Below, one piece after another: positions 1 to 6,732 of a DNA stretch of 15,446 bases. Source of the stretch: GCA-2715965 sp047608975 (lineage in GTDB: Bacteria; Verrucomicrobiota; Verrucomicrobiia; Limisphaerales; JAYPXF01). Location: positions 1 through 15,446 of the forward strand of contig JBLFYM010000139.1 in NCBI GenBank assembly GCA_047608975.1, given 5' to 3'. Made by a program: the position numbers and the translations under genes. The notes beneath the pieces were generated by a model that ran no database searches, had not been told where the DNA came from, and saw only the letters and a list, made by a program, of their open reading frames with translations. Positions within the stretch are counted from its first letter, which is position 1, and each line of letters begins with the position of its first letter.

Positions 1-1191
1 GAGCGCGGAGTAGTAGGTGATGTTCAGTTCGTAGGGAACCTCTGATCCGTCCGGCATCTTCCGGAAGTTCACGCGGCCGTCCCGTTTCTGAACTTCGTCG
101 ACGATGAACCGGAGTTCGCTGTCCGGTAAAATTCCCTGCAGCGGCCTCATTCCAATCCCGTCGTGTGAGGCGGTGAAATTGAAGAAGGTGCAGTTCCCAG
201 GAAGTATCGGCAATGAACCCGCCCACTTGGTCAGCTCGCTGGCGTCCCCGCGTAGCAGGGCATGGAGCACGAGCGGTGGCAGGCTGAAGTTGTAGACCAT
301 GTGGGCCTCGTCGCCGTCGCCGAAGTAGCTGATGTTTTCTTTGTGCGGAACATTCGTTTCGGTCAGCAGCAGAACGTGCGGGGCCAGTAGCGAGAAGATG
401 TCCCGGAAGAGCTGGATCACCTCGTGGGTCTCGCGCAGGTGCAGACAGGAGGTGCCGATCTTCTTCCAAAGAAATGCGACGGCATCGAGCCGGATCATCC
501 GGCTGCCCTTCGAGATGTAGAGCAGGAAGATATCAAGGAACTCAAAGAAGACGTCGGGGTTCTGCCAATTCAGATCCACCTGGTCCGCGCTGAAGGTCGT
601 CCAGACATGGGCTCCGCCGAGTCGGGTATGCACCGGGGTGAGCACGGGAGAAGTGCGCGGCCGCGTGACGGCGGAGAGATCTGCGCCCGCGGCAATATCG
701 AGGAAGTATTTTCGCCCGGGTTCGTGACCGGCGATGAATTGTTTGAACCACGAGCTGCTCGCCGAGCAATGATTCAGCACGAGGTCAAACATCAGATCAA
801 AATGATCGCCCAACGCCTCGACGTCCTTCCAATCGCCGTAGTCGGGATGAATCTGCCGGTAGTCCACCACAGAGAATCCGTCATCGGAGGTCCAAGGATA
901 GCAGGGAAGCAGGTGAACGGTCTTGATCGCACCGTTGAGATGCTCGGTCGCGAACTCCGTCAGGGCATTCAGCGGCGTTCCCTCGTCCGCCTGAACCATA
1001 TCCGCGTAGGTGATCAGGACAGTGTCCTCTGCGTTCCAGCGTTCTGATTCCACGGCCGGTTCGGTTCCGACACCGTAACGTCCCATCACCATGAGCAAGC
1101 GCTCGAGTGACTCCTCGACGTGCTCTGGATAAAGCACGGATAGTCGACGCCGGAAGCGGTCGATCTTGTCTTGTGAAACAAAGATTTGCAT
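1..1191 (-). CDS. ggaP: GH13_18 phosphorylase, glucosylglycerate phosphorylase-like (3' end outside window)
   Basis: The frame is open for 397 codons from an ATG at 1191 to the window edge, so about the last third is missing (family proteins are roughly 500-600 aa). It belongs to the sucrose-phosphorylase branch of GH13: retaining cytoplasmic enzymes that split an alpha-glucoside with phosphate to give glucose 1-phosphate. Visible landmarks are VLITYAD (58-64), HLLPCYPWTSDDGFS (93-107), nucleophile D236 in RLDAV, acid/base E278 in LTETNVPH, and D344 in SHDGIG. As I recall the E. coli YcjM (glucosylglycerate phosphorylase) sequence, many blocks match closely, including the GTSC-H block at 246-251 and the PYE-N-TY block at 386-393. 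That favours glucosylglycerate over sucrose, but sucrose, sucrose 6-phosphate or glucosylglycerol phosphorylase remain possible. The start lies 1 nt after the stop of the glycosyltransferase gene, implying translational coupling. Family is near certain; exact substrate is inferred. Confidence 0.88.
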   Translation of the reverse strand, partial: MQIFVSQDKIDRFRRRLSVLYPEHVEESLERLLMVMGRYGVGTEPAVESERWNAEDTVLITYADMVQADEGTPLNALTEFATEHLNGAIKTVHLLPCYPWTSDDGFSVVDYRQIHPDYGDWKDVEALGDHFDLMFDLVLNHCSASSSWFKQFIAGHEPGRKYFLDIAAGADLSAVTRPRTSPVLTPVHTRLGGAHVWTTFSADQVDLNWQNPDVFFEFLDIFLLYISKGSRMIRLDAVAFLWKKIGTSCLHLRETHEVIQLFRDIFSLLAPHVLLLTETNVPHKENISYFGDGDEAHMVYNFSLPPLVLHALLRGDASELTKWAGSLPILPGNCTFFNFTASHDGIGMRPLQGILPDSELRFIVDEVQKRDGRVNFRKMPDGSEVPYELNITYYSAL

Positions 1192-1192
1192 A

Positions 1193-2464
1193 TCAGTCGA
1201 GCCCGGTGAGGTTTTGGATCAAGGTTCGGAGCCCATGGCGAACCGCTCCGTAACTGTAGAAGCGCCGGGCCAGGTCGTAGTTGTAGTCCATACATTCCCG
1301 GCGGTAGTCGTGATCCCAGAGCACGCGGTTGACTTCATCGACATTCTTGCCGGTAACAAAACCACTGATCATCGGCACCCGGAAACCCTTGGGTTCGATG
1401 TCCCGAATGAAAATCGAATAGCGATTCACCACGATTGGCACCTTGAAGTAGAGCGCCTCCAAAAAGGCGTTGCCGAAGCCCTCGTAGGTGCTCGGGTAAG
1501 TCACCAGATCCGCGTGCGGGTAGAGATCCCAAAGTGTGTACATCTTGCGGCCTTCCAAATTGAGATGGCGATACTCACTGACCCGGTCGGAGATGAAACG
1601 AAGATCCACCTCTTCCTCCTTTGCCAGTTCGATCAGCATCCGTTGATACTCGAAGCCCTCGTCCCCGGCCTCATGCGAGATCACCAGCTTGCAACGCGGA
1701 TTGTTAAGCATGCCCACGAGTTTGATCGCATGCTCGATTCCTTTTCGAGGAACGACACGGGTGGGTTGCAGAATGAAGATGTCTGATTTTTCCAGGCCGA
1801 TCTCCTTCCTCACATCGGCGGTGTATTCGTCAATCCCCGGAGGCTCCTCATCGAAATTGAACACGTTCGGAATCAGCAACGAGGAAAGGCCTTTGCGCAG
1901 TGAGAGCTGTTCCTGTGCTGCCTGATTGATGACGACATGGCGCATCGACGGATGTTTGCAGGGAAACGCCATGTCCAGGTAATCCTGCACCGCGTTGATG
2001 GAAAAACGGTCCCGTTCCCAATAGAAGTCATGGTGATGAGCGATCGTTGGAATCCCTGTTTCCGTGATGAATTCGGTGAGTGCGATCCCCAAAGGAAGGT
2101 GCATCGGAATCGTGAGCACGTTCTGGGGAATCAGGATATCGATACCGAATTGCTCGACGTATTTGTAGAGCGTGGATTTGAGATATTCAGCGACTTCGTT
2201 GATGCGTTTGCTGACCAGTCGGCTGCGTTTGGTTGTGCCCCAGATCCGCTGATTGATCCATTCGTTCTCCGAATGGGTGAAGTGCGCTTCGGGAACACAC
2301 ATGGAAGAGCCTGTGTCACGGTCCAGCAGGCCCGCGTACCAGTGACTTACATTCTTGTCATCCCAAAGTACCTCGGCCCATTTCGCACTTTCCAGAGAAA
2401 CGCCGTCGTTTCCGGCGAAGCGAGTCGATACGAAGCCAATGCGTTTCTCGCTCGTAATAGGCAT
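1193..2464 (-). CDS. GT4-family glycosyltransferase, possible (mannosyl)glucosylglycerate synthase
   Basis: This is a 423-aa cytoplasmic GT-B transferase with no signal peptide or membrane helix. The C-terminal half carries family-4 hallmarks: a phosphate/nucleotide contact pair in QPTRVVPRKG (R236, K241) and the EX7E signature E328-E336 in TYEGFGNAFLE. The N-terminal acceptor domain has a striking HHHDFYWERDRF block (143-154), the kind of sequence seen in GT4 enzymes making small glycosides. It is the first gene of a tight pair: its TGA is followed by one base and then the ATG of the phosphorylase. Because that partner looks like glucosylglycerate phosphorylase, synthesis of glucosylglycerate or mannosylglucosylglycerate from a nucleotide sugar is a reasonable hypothesis. 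Planctomycete and Thermotogales enzymes of this pathway include GT4 members. No obvious Shine-Dalgarno precedes the ATG. Family is confident; donor and acceptor are guesses. Confidence 0.88.
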   Translation of the reverse strand: MPITSEKRIGFVSTRFAGNDGVSLESAKWAEVLWDDKNVSHWYAGLLDRDTGSSMCVPEAHFTHSENEWINQRIWGTTKRSRLVSKRINEVAEYLKSTLYKYVEQFGIDILIPQNVLTIPMHLPLGIALTEFITETGIPTIAHHHDFYWERDRFSINAVQDYLDMAFPCKHPSMRHVVINQAAQEQLSLRKGLSSLLIPNVFNFDEEPPGIDEYTADVRKEIGLEKSDIFILQPTRVVPRKGIEHAIKLVGMLNNPRCKLVISHEAGDEGFEYQRMLIELAKEEEVDLRFISDRVSEYRHLNLEGRKMYTLWDLYPHADLVTYPSTYEGFGNAFLEALYFKVPIVVNRYSIFIRDIEPKGFRVPMISGFVTGKNVDEVNRVLWDHDYRRECMDYNYDLARRFYSYGAVRHGLRTLIQNLTGLD

Positions 2465-2506
2465 GCGCGGAGTTTTTTAGTCTTTCGCAGGGGCTGATCG
2501 CAATCT

Positions 2507-2529
2507 GCAAATGACGATTGCCCATTTGC
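2507..2529. repeat. Short perfect inverted repeat upstream of the glycosyltransferase operon
   Basis: GCAAATG (2507-2513) and CATTTGC (2523-2529) form a perfect 7-bp inverted repeat with a 9-nt spacer, about 43 bp upstream of the glycosyltransferase start. It could be an operator for the solute operon. It has no T-tract on either side, so it does not look like an intrinsic terminator. Arms of this length arise by chance fairly often, and the function is not established. Confidence 0.3.
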
Positions 2530-2684
2530 GGATCGGTCGTAGAAGAGACCATGTCGCTGAAAATTGGAGAGCATTCTCGTGCGCGACCGCGTCTTGGACT
2601 GCGGCTGTCCTCCGAGCACTCGTGCCACAGGATGGGGCGAGTGGAGAATCGGAACGCTCCAGTCGAAGATGGTTGCTGTCTTTG

Positions 2685-3686
2685 CTATTTGGGAGCAACC
2701 GGTCGCTTCCATGCGGGATCAATCTTCCGCAGATACTTTTCAATCGTAAAACGCGTGCGATAGATTGGATCCGAGCGGTCGGTAATGACTGGAAGGTGGG
2801 GTATGACTTCATTCTCTATCAACGGTATCGCGTCTCGGGCGTCGAAACCGTATGGAGACAAAATGCTGAGGCTTCCACTCGTCTGAGAATTGGGATCAGG
2901 AACGGAGCCGTCTTGTGTGATCGCATGCTTCAACCGGCGAATCAGTATCGGAACTGCGACATCGGGTGGCACCCCCACTCGAGACAGATAATATGAAACA
3001 AATTCACCGGGATCGTTCGTTGCCGTAATGGGCTTCTGCCCGAGACGGACGAACACCGGAGCGATTTGATCGTGGTGATTGGTCATCTGAGCAAGGAGCC
3101 TCGTGATCATGAAGCGCGCGTCTCGATCGGTGGATTCAAGCAGATTGAACAATGTTGGCAGCGTTGCCACATGGTGCTCTCCAATCTGACTGAGAGAATA
3201 CAATGGATACCACCCCATCCCTCCGAGAATCGGATGGTTGGTGATGCTCGAGAAGACCAGCGGCACAGCCGCCTGTGCGTTTGTTCCCATCCCGACGAGT
3301 CCCCAGATCGCGGCCTGCGCATCATCCCGATCCGGGGCAGCGATCAGATTGGTCAGGAAATTGAAGTGGCGATCTCCCATGTGTCCCAGCAGCTGAATCG
3401 ACTCGTGGCGATTGGTGGTAGAGAGGAGATCAGTAAAGAATGGATCCACCTCCTCTGGATGCTGACGCCCCAGGATTGTCAGTGACAAAAGCGCGTTCCG
3501 TCTGCGGATTATGGGGCTGAGGGACACCTTCCCCAGCTTCACCAATTGCGCGCTCAGCCAATTGGTATTCCCTCCGATCTGCGACGAAGCGTTCCAAAAC
3601 TCCTCGATGAAATAGGGGACGCCCTCTCTTCCGAATCCCACGCCGACTTGATCGGATGGGTGAATCTGTTTCCGTTGCTGAATCAT
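2685..3686 (-). CDS. HEAT-like repeat protein of unknown function, N-terminus uncertain
   Basis: This 333-aa protein is built of helical repeats that look HEAT-like. Examples are the segments near 95-115, 122-145, 160-184 and 187-213, each with a hydrophobic helix pair and turns such as LVGMGTNAQAAVP. Such repeat proteins usually act as binding scaffolds, and no catalytic motif is visible. Related verrucomicrobial proteins, as I recall them, begin with a signal or anchor helix; this one has none. The frame stays open for another 26 codons upstream (to about 3764) with no ATG, GTG or TTG, so ATG 3686 is the only canonical start. The true 5' end may have been lost or frameshifted. It stands alone, 220 bp before the glycosyltransferase and about 200 bp after the tRNA on the same strand. 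The coding call rests on repeat character and length, and the product has no assigned role. Confidence 0.62.
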   Translation of the reverse strand: MIQQRKQIHPSDQVGVGFGREGVPYFIEEFWNASSQIGGNTNWLSAQLVKLGKVSLSPIIRRRNALLSLTILGRQHPEEVDPFFTDLLSTTNRHESIQLLGHMGDRHFNFLTNLIAAPDRDDAQAAIWGLVGMGTNAQAAVPLVFSSITNHPILGGMGWYPLYSLSQIGEHHVATLPTLFNLLESTDRDARFMITRLLAQMTNHHDQIAPVFVRLGQKPITATNDPGEFVSYYLSRVGVPPDVAVPILIRRLKHAITQDGSVPDPNSQTSGSLSILSPYGFDARDAIPLIENEVIPHLPVITDRSDPIYRTRFTIEKYLRKIDPAWKRPVAPK

Positions 3687-3860
3687 CCCGTTCCATATGA
3701 CCGTAATTTCAGCCCGTTCACGATCGATGGGAATTCCTTCGATCTGTGGGAAGAATACATTCTCGAGCGAATCTCAGCTGTAACGAGACATTTGAGAAAC
3801 TGCGGATCCCAGGTAAGCGGAGTCGAGTTTTCCAAGGTTGTGATCCAATGGGGAAGATGA

Positions 3861-3894
3861 CTCCATTTTTTATGTGATTACAAAAAAAATGGAG
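3861..3894. repeat. AT-rich inverted repeat overlapping the tRNA-Gly 3' end; possible terminator
   Basis: CTCCATTTTTT (3861-3871) and AAAAAATGGAG (3884-3894) are perfect 11-bp inverted arms around a 12-nt loop. On the minus strand the first arm begins with the last bases of the tRNA (CTCCA). It continues into a run of eight T residues immediately after the encoded CCA. The T-run is suited to ending tRNA transcription, with the hairpin perhaps assisting. The sharing of the CTCCA end is unusual because hairpin formation would compete with the acceptor stem. The rest of the 203-bp stretch between 3687 and 3889 shows no further feature. Confidence 0.45.
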
Positions 3895-3965
3895 CGAGTG
3901 AAGGGACTCGAACCCTCGACATTCACCTTGGCAAGGTGACGCTCTACCAACTGAGCTACACTCGC
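3890..3965 (-). tRNA. tRNA-Gly (anticodon GCC), CCA encoded
   Basis: The minus strand folds into a complete 76-nt cloverleaf. The acceptor stem is GCGAGTG/CACTCGC, with a D-arm containing AGTTGGTAGA. The anticodon arm is TCACC-TTGCCAA-GGTGA with anticodon GCC, and the T-arm is GAGGG-TTCGAGT-CCCTT. The discriminator is T (U in the RNA), followed by an encoded CCA. It reads the GGC and GGT glycine codons. A T8 run follows directly. Confidence 0.97.
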
Positions 3966-3983
3966 TTCCGTAAGCGGAGGCAG

Positions 3984-4011
3984 ACGATACGGTTTTGAGT
4001 TGATGTTGCAA
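3984..4011 (-). promoter_or_regulatory. Candidate sigma-70-type promoter for tRNA-Gly
   Basis: On the minus strand TTGCAA (4006-4011) and TATCGT (3984-3989) are spaced by 16 nt. Each matches 4 of 6 consensus bases. The -10 ends 18 nt before the mature 5' end of the tRNA at 3965, which leaves a short leader for RNase P to remove. Placement is good but the matches are modest. Confidence 0.35.
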
Positions 4012-4026
4012 GCCCTGAATTTTGTC

Positions 4027-4075
4027 TTGGTGCGTCCTTTTGTTGCCCCTAAAACAAAACAGGGCATCCCCTAAA
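4027..4075 (+). promoter_or_regulatory. Candidate promoter with paired CCCCTAAA direct repeats
   Basis: TTGGTG (4027-4032), a 17-nt spacer and TAAAAC (4050-4055) make a weak -35/-10 pair upstream of the oxidoreductase start at 4084. The octamer CCCCTAAA occurs twice, at 4046-4053 and 4068-4075. The two copies are 22 bp apart, about two helical turns, and the first overlaps the -10 element. TGCCC/GGGCA (4044-4048/4062-4066) also form a small inverted repeat. The arrangement would suit a regulator binding one DNA face, but this is inference from pattern only. Confidence 0.3.
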
Positions 4076-4083
4076 TTTCTGTC

Positions 4084-5451
4084 ATGAACACAAAAAGCCA
4101 CACCAATCGCCGTCAGTTTCTTCAATCGACCGCCGCTGCCGGAGGTCTCTGGTATGCGGGCTGCGCGACACCGCCCGCTATTCGCACGGGCGCGGCGTCA
4201 CCGAATGGCAAATTGAACATCGCTGCCGTGGGCGTCGGCGGCAAGGGCGCGGGCGATATCGCGGCGACCTCAGTGGGGCAGAACGTCGTCGCGATCTGCG
4301 ATGTGGATGATCAAACCCTGAATCGCGCGGCCACGAAGTATTCGAAGGCGGCGCGTTATCACGATTGGCGTCGGATGCTCGAAAGGAACGATATTGACGC
4401 GGTCACGGTTTCCACTCCGGATCACATGCACGGTCCGATCGCGATGTCGGCCATGCAGCTGGGGAAACACGTCTACGTGCAGAAACCGCTGAGCCATACC
4501 ATTCAGGAAGCGCGTGCAATCACGGCCGCCGCGCGGAAATATGGCGTCGTTACCCAGATGGGAAATCAGAATCATAGCGGGGCAGGCTACAAGACTCTCG
4601 TGCAGGCGGTACGCAGTGGCGTGATCGGAAAGGTGAAAGAAGCTCATGCCTGGTCGAATCGTCCGGTATGGCCGCAAGGAATTGTGAGACCTTCCGGATC
4701 GGATCCCGTCCCCGCGCATCTTTGGTGGGATCTCTGGTTGGGCGCGGCACCTTATCGATACTTCGTCGGGCCCAAGCAGGGTTCAAAAGGTGGCCGGGGG
4801 GCGTATCACAGCTTCAACTGGCGCGGGTATCTTGATTTCGGCGTCGGGGCCTTGGGGGATATGGGATGTCACATAATCGATCCGGTGATCTGGGGACTGC
4901 AACTGGGTGCCCCCAAGCGTGTCTGGTCCTCCGGTCCGGTGACGAATGGTGAGACCTATCCGAAATGGGAGACGATCCACTACGAATTCCCAAGTTCGGG
5001 TTATTGCGCCGGTGAGAATATGCGGATGACGTGGTACGACGGCGGAAAGAAGCCGGCCACGCGATTGGTGCCCGGTGCAGCGGACAAGGACTTGCCAGCA
5101 AATGGAGTCCTGTTTGTCGGTGAACGCGGCGTGTTGCTCTGTCCCCACAAGGAGCTGCCGCAACTTTGGCCGCGCGGTGACTTTGCAAACTCCAAGCTGC
5201 TTGAGGTTCCGGGCGATAATCACTATCAGCAATGGACCCAGGCGTGCAAAGGCGAGGGCCAGACGGTCTCGAATTTTGATTACTCAGGGCCGATGACGGA
5301 GACCGTTTTGATGGGAACCATCGCCGTTCGTTATCCAAACGAGAAATTGGAATGGGATTCCGAGGCGATGAAGTTCACGAACTCGGAAGCAGCGAACAAA
5401 TTTGTGCGCAAGACCTACCGCCCGGGATGGCAGGTTCCCGGCTTGGGTTGA
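4084..5451 (+). CDS. Gfo/Idh/MocA-family oxidoreductase with Tat signal, possibly a lipoprotein
   Basis: This 455-aa secreted member of the NAD(P)-dependent Gfo/Idh/MocA family carries a Tat leader with twin arginines at 9-10 (NRRQFLQS). A cysteine at 27 (YAGC) gives an imperfect lipobox. The Rossmann nucleotide-binding loop is GVGVGGKGAGD (48-58). The usual EKP motif appears as QKP (133-135, in YVQKPLSH). The C-terminal domain has the conserved GDMGCHIIDP block (258-267), whose His263 and Asp266 are likely catalytic or structural. Family members oxidise, epimerise or rearrange sugars, inositols and sugar derivatives, and many exported PVC-phylum and Bacteroidota copies probably act on glycans. 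Tat export implies folding with cofactor in the cytoplasm. The start gives the complete Tat leader; no Shine-Dalgarno is seen. Nothing nearby identifies its substrate. Confidence 0.92.
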   Translation: MNTKSHTNRRQFLQSTAAAGGLWYAGCATPPAIRTGAASPNGKLNIAAVGVGGKGAGDIAATSVGQNVVAICDVDDQTLNRAATKYSKAARYHDWRRMLERNDIDAVTVSTPDHMHGPIAMSAMQLGKHVYVQKPLSHTIQEARAITAAARKYGVVTQMGNQNHSGAGYKTLVQAVRSGVIGKVKEAHAWSNRPVWPQGIVRPSGSDPVPAHLWWDLWLGAAPYRYFVGPKQGSKGGRGAYHSFNWRGYLDFGVGALGDMGCHIIDPVIWGLQLGAPKRVWSSGPVTNGETYPKWETIHYEFPSSGYCAGENMRMTWYDGGKKPATRLVPGAADKDLPANGVLFVGERGVLLCPHKELPQLWPRGDFANSKLLEVPGDNHYQQWTQACKGEGQTVSNFDYSGPMTETVLMGTIAVRYPNEKLEWDSEAMKFTNSEAANKFVRKTYRPGWQVPGLG

Positions 5452-5559
5452 CCGGGAGCGCCAGTGATCACGGTCCGGGAACAGGATTGAATGTAATCGA
5501 CAATGAACGATTCGAATTGTCGGATGTCAGCTATCGGTAGACCCTTACATCTCCAGCTC

Positions 5560-6693
5560 ATGAACAGATCAAAATATCTCAGGTTGTCACTCTTGATGAT
5601 TCTTGTCGCCTCGCTCTCAGTGATTGCGAAGCTAGCGCTGTCAGCGGACAAAGAGACCCGCTCAGGGGCGGGAGAAACAAAGGCCCCAACGGCCCCGAAA
5701 GAGAATTTTGAGAAGCCCTCAAAAGAGGAACTGCAGAACAAGCTGAACCCGATTCAGTATTTCGTGACTCAACAGAGCGGAACAGAGCGCGCATTCACCG
5801 GCGAATACGACAAACACTACAAACCGGGAATTTACGTCGATATCGTAAGTGGTACCGCCCTTTTTAGCAGTCTGGACAAATACGATTCCGGTTGCGGATG
5901 GCCCGCCTTTACCCAGCCGATCGATAAAAAGTCGGTTTCTGCCAAGGAAGATCGCACGCACGGAATGGCCCGCACCGAAGTGAGGAGTAGCAAGGCGGAC
6001 AGTCATCTCGGGCACGTTTTCCCAGACGGCCCCAAAAGCAGCGGCGGTCTGCGCTACTGCATCAATTCCGCTTCGCTCAAGTTCGTCCCGCTGACGGAGT
6101 TGAACGCCAAGGGATACGGCAAATACGTGAAGCAGTTTGAAACTGCCGGGCTCTGGCCGCTCAAGAAACCGGATGCGTCCGCCGAGAAAGAGGTCGCGAT
6201 CATTGCCGGAGGCTGTTTCTGGGGAATGGAAGCCATCCTCCGGAAGATCGACGGCGTCATCGATACGGAGGTCGGCTACTGCGGCGGGGAAAACGCCAAC
6301 GCGACCTATAAGAATCATCCCGGACATGCCGAAGCCATTCGTGTCGTCTTTGACCCCTCCAAGATCTCGTTCAAGAAACTGATGACCGACTGGTTCTTCC
6401 GGATTCACGACCCAACCACGCTGAACCGACAGGGGAATGACATCGGCACTGCCTATCGCAGCACCATCTTCTACGCCAACGAGGAGCAGCAGAAAATCGC
6501 ACAGGAATCGATCGATGCAGTGCAGAAAACAGGCCGCTGGAACCGGCCGATCGCCACGACGATTGAGCCTGTGAAGAATTGGTCCGATGCTGAGGGCTAC
6601 CATCAGGATTACCTGAAAAAGAATCCGAACGGCTACACCTGCCATTGGGTGCGTCCCTGGAGCGAAACCAAGACCAAGTTCTTCACCAATTAG
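5560..6693 (+). CDS. msrBA: Exported bifunctional methionine sulfoxide reductase MsrB-MsrA fusion
   Basis: This 377-aa protein would repair oxidised methionine in both stereoisomers in the periplasm. The leader (residues 1-29, ending ALSA before D30) looks like a Sec signal peptide. That is why ATG 5560 is preferred over the in-frame ATG at 5503, which would add 19 residues in front of the signal. MsrB comes first (about 63-192): the likely resolving Cys112 is in SGCGWPAF and the catalytic Cys167 in RYCINS. The position of the CXXC zinc site in zinc-binding MsrBs reads VDIVSG, so this is a zinc-less form. MsrA follows (about 212-377) with catalytic Cys219 in GGCFWGME and candidate resolving cysteines at 241 and 361. 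The B-then-A order is less common than A-then-B. It lies 108 bp after the oxidoreductase on the same strand and converges on the formate dehydrogenase genes. Electrons would have to come from an exported thiol-relay partner not seen here. Confidence 0.93.
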   Translation: MNRSKYLRLSLLMILVASLSVIAKLALSADKETRSGAGETKAPTAPKENFEKPSKEELQNKLNPIQYFVTQQSGTERAFTGEYDKHYKPGIYVDIVSGTALFSSLDKYDSGCGWPAFTQPIDKKSVSAKEDRTHGMARTEVRSSKADSHLGHVFPDGPKSSGGLRYCINSASLKFVPLTELNAKGYGKYVKQFETAGLWPLKKPDASAEKEVAIIAGGCFWGMEAILRKIDGVIDTEVGYCGGENANATYKNHPGHAEAIRVVFDPSKISFKKLMTDWFFRIHDPTTLNRQGNDIGTAYRSTIFYANEEQQKIAQESIDAVQKTGRWNRPIATTIEPVKNWSDAEGYHQDYLKKNPNGYTCHWVRPWSETKTKFFTN

Positions 6694-6732
6694 GTCCTGA
6701 GGCTTGATTGGATTTGCACGCAACGTCAGTCG

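Noticed and set aside
424..1047. 207-codon plus-strand open frame opposite the phosphorylase
   Set aside because: The minus frame contains the catalytic triad and family blocks of GH13_18; the plus frame is unrecognisable.
3718..4125. 135-codon minus-strand open frame running through tRNA-Gly
   Set aside because: It reads through a tRNA gene and overlaps the start of the oppositely oriented oxidoreductase; not a protein gene.
5465..5472. GTGATCAC palindrome between the oxidoreductase and msrBA
   Set aside because: An 8-bp palindrome is expected by chance and nothing around it supports a binding site.
5719..6723. 334-codon minus-strand open frame opposite msrBA
   Set aside because: Shadow of a confidently recognised bifunctional Msr; no own motifs or initiation signal.
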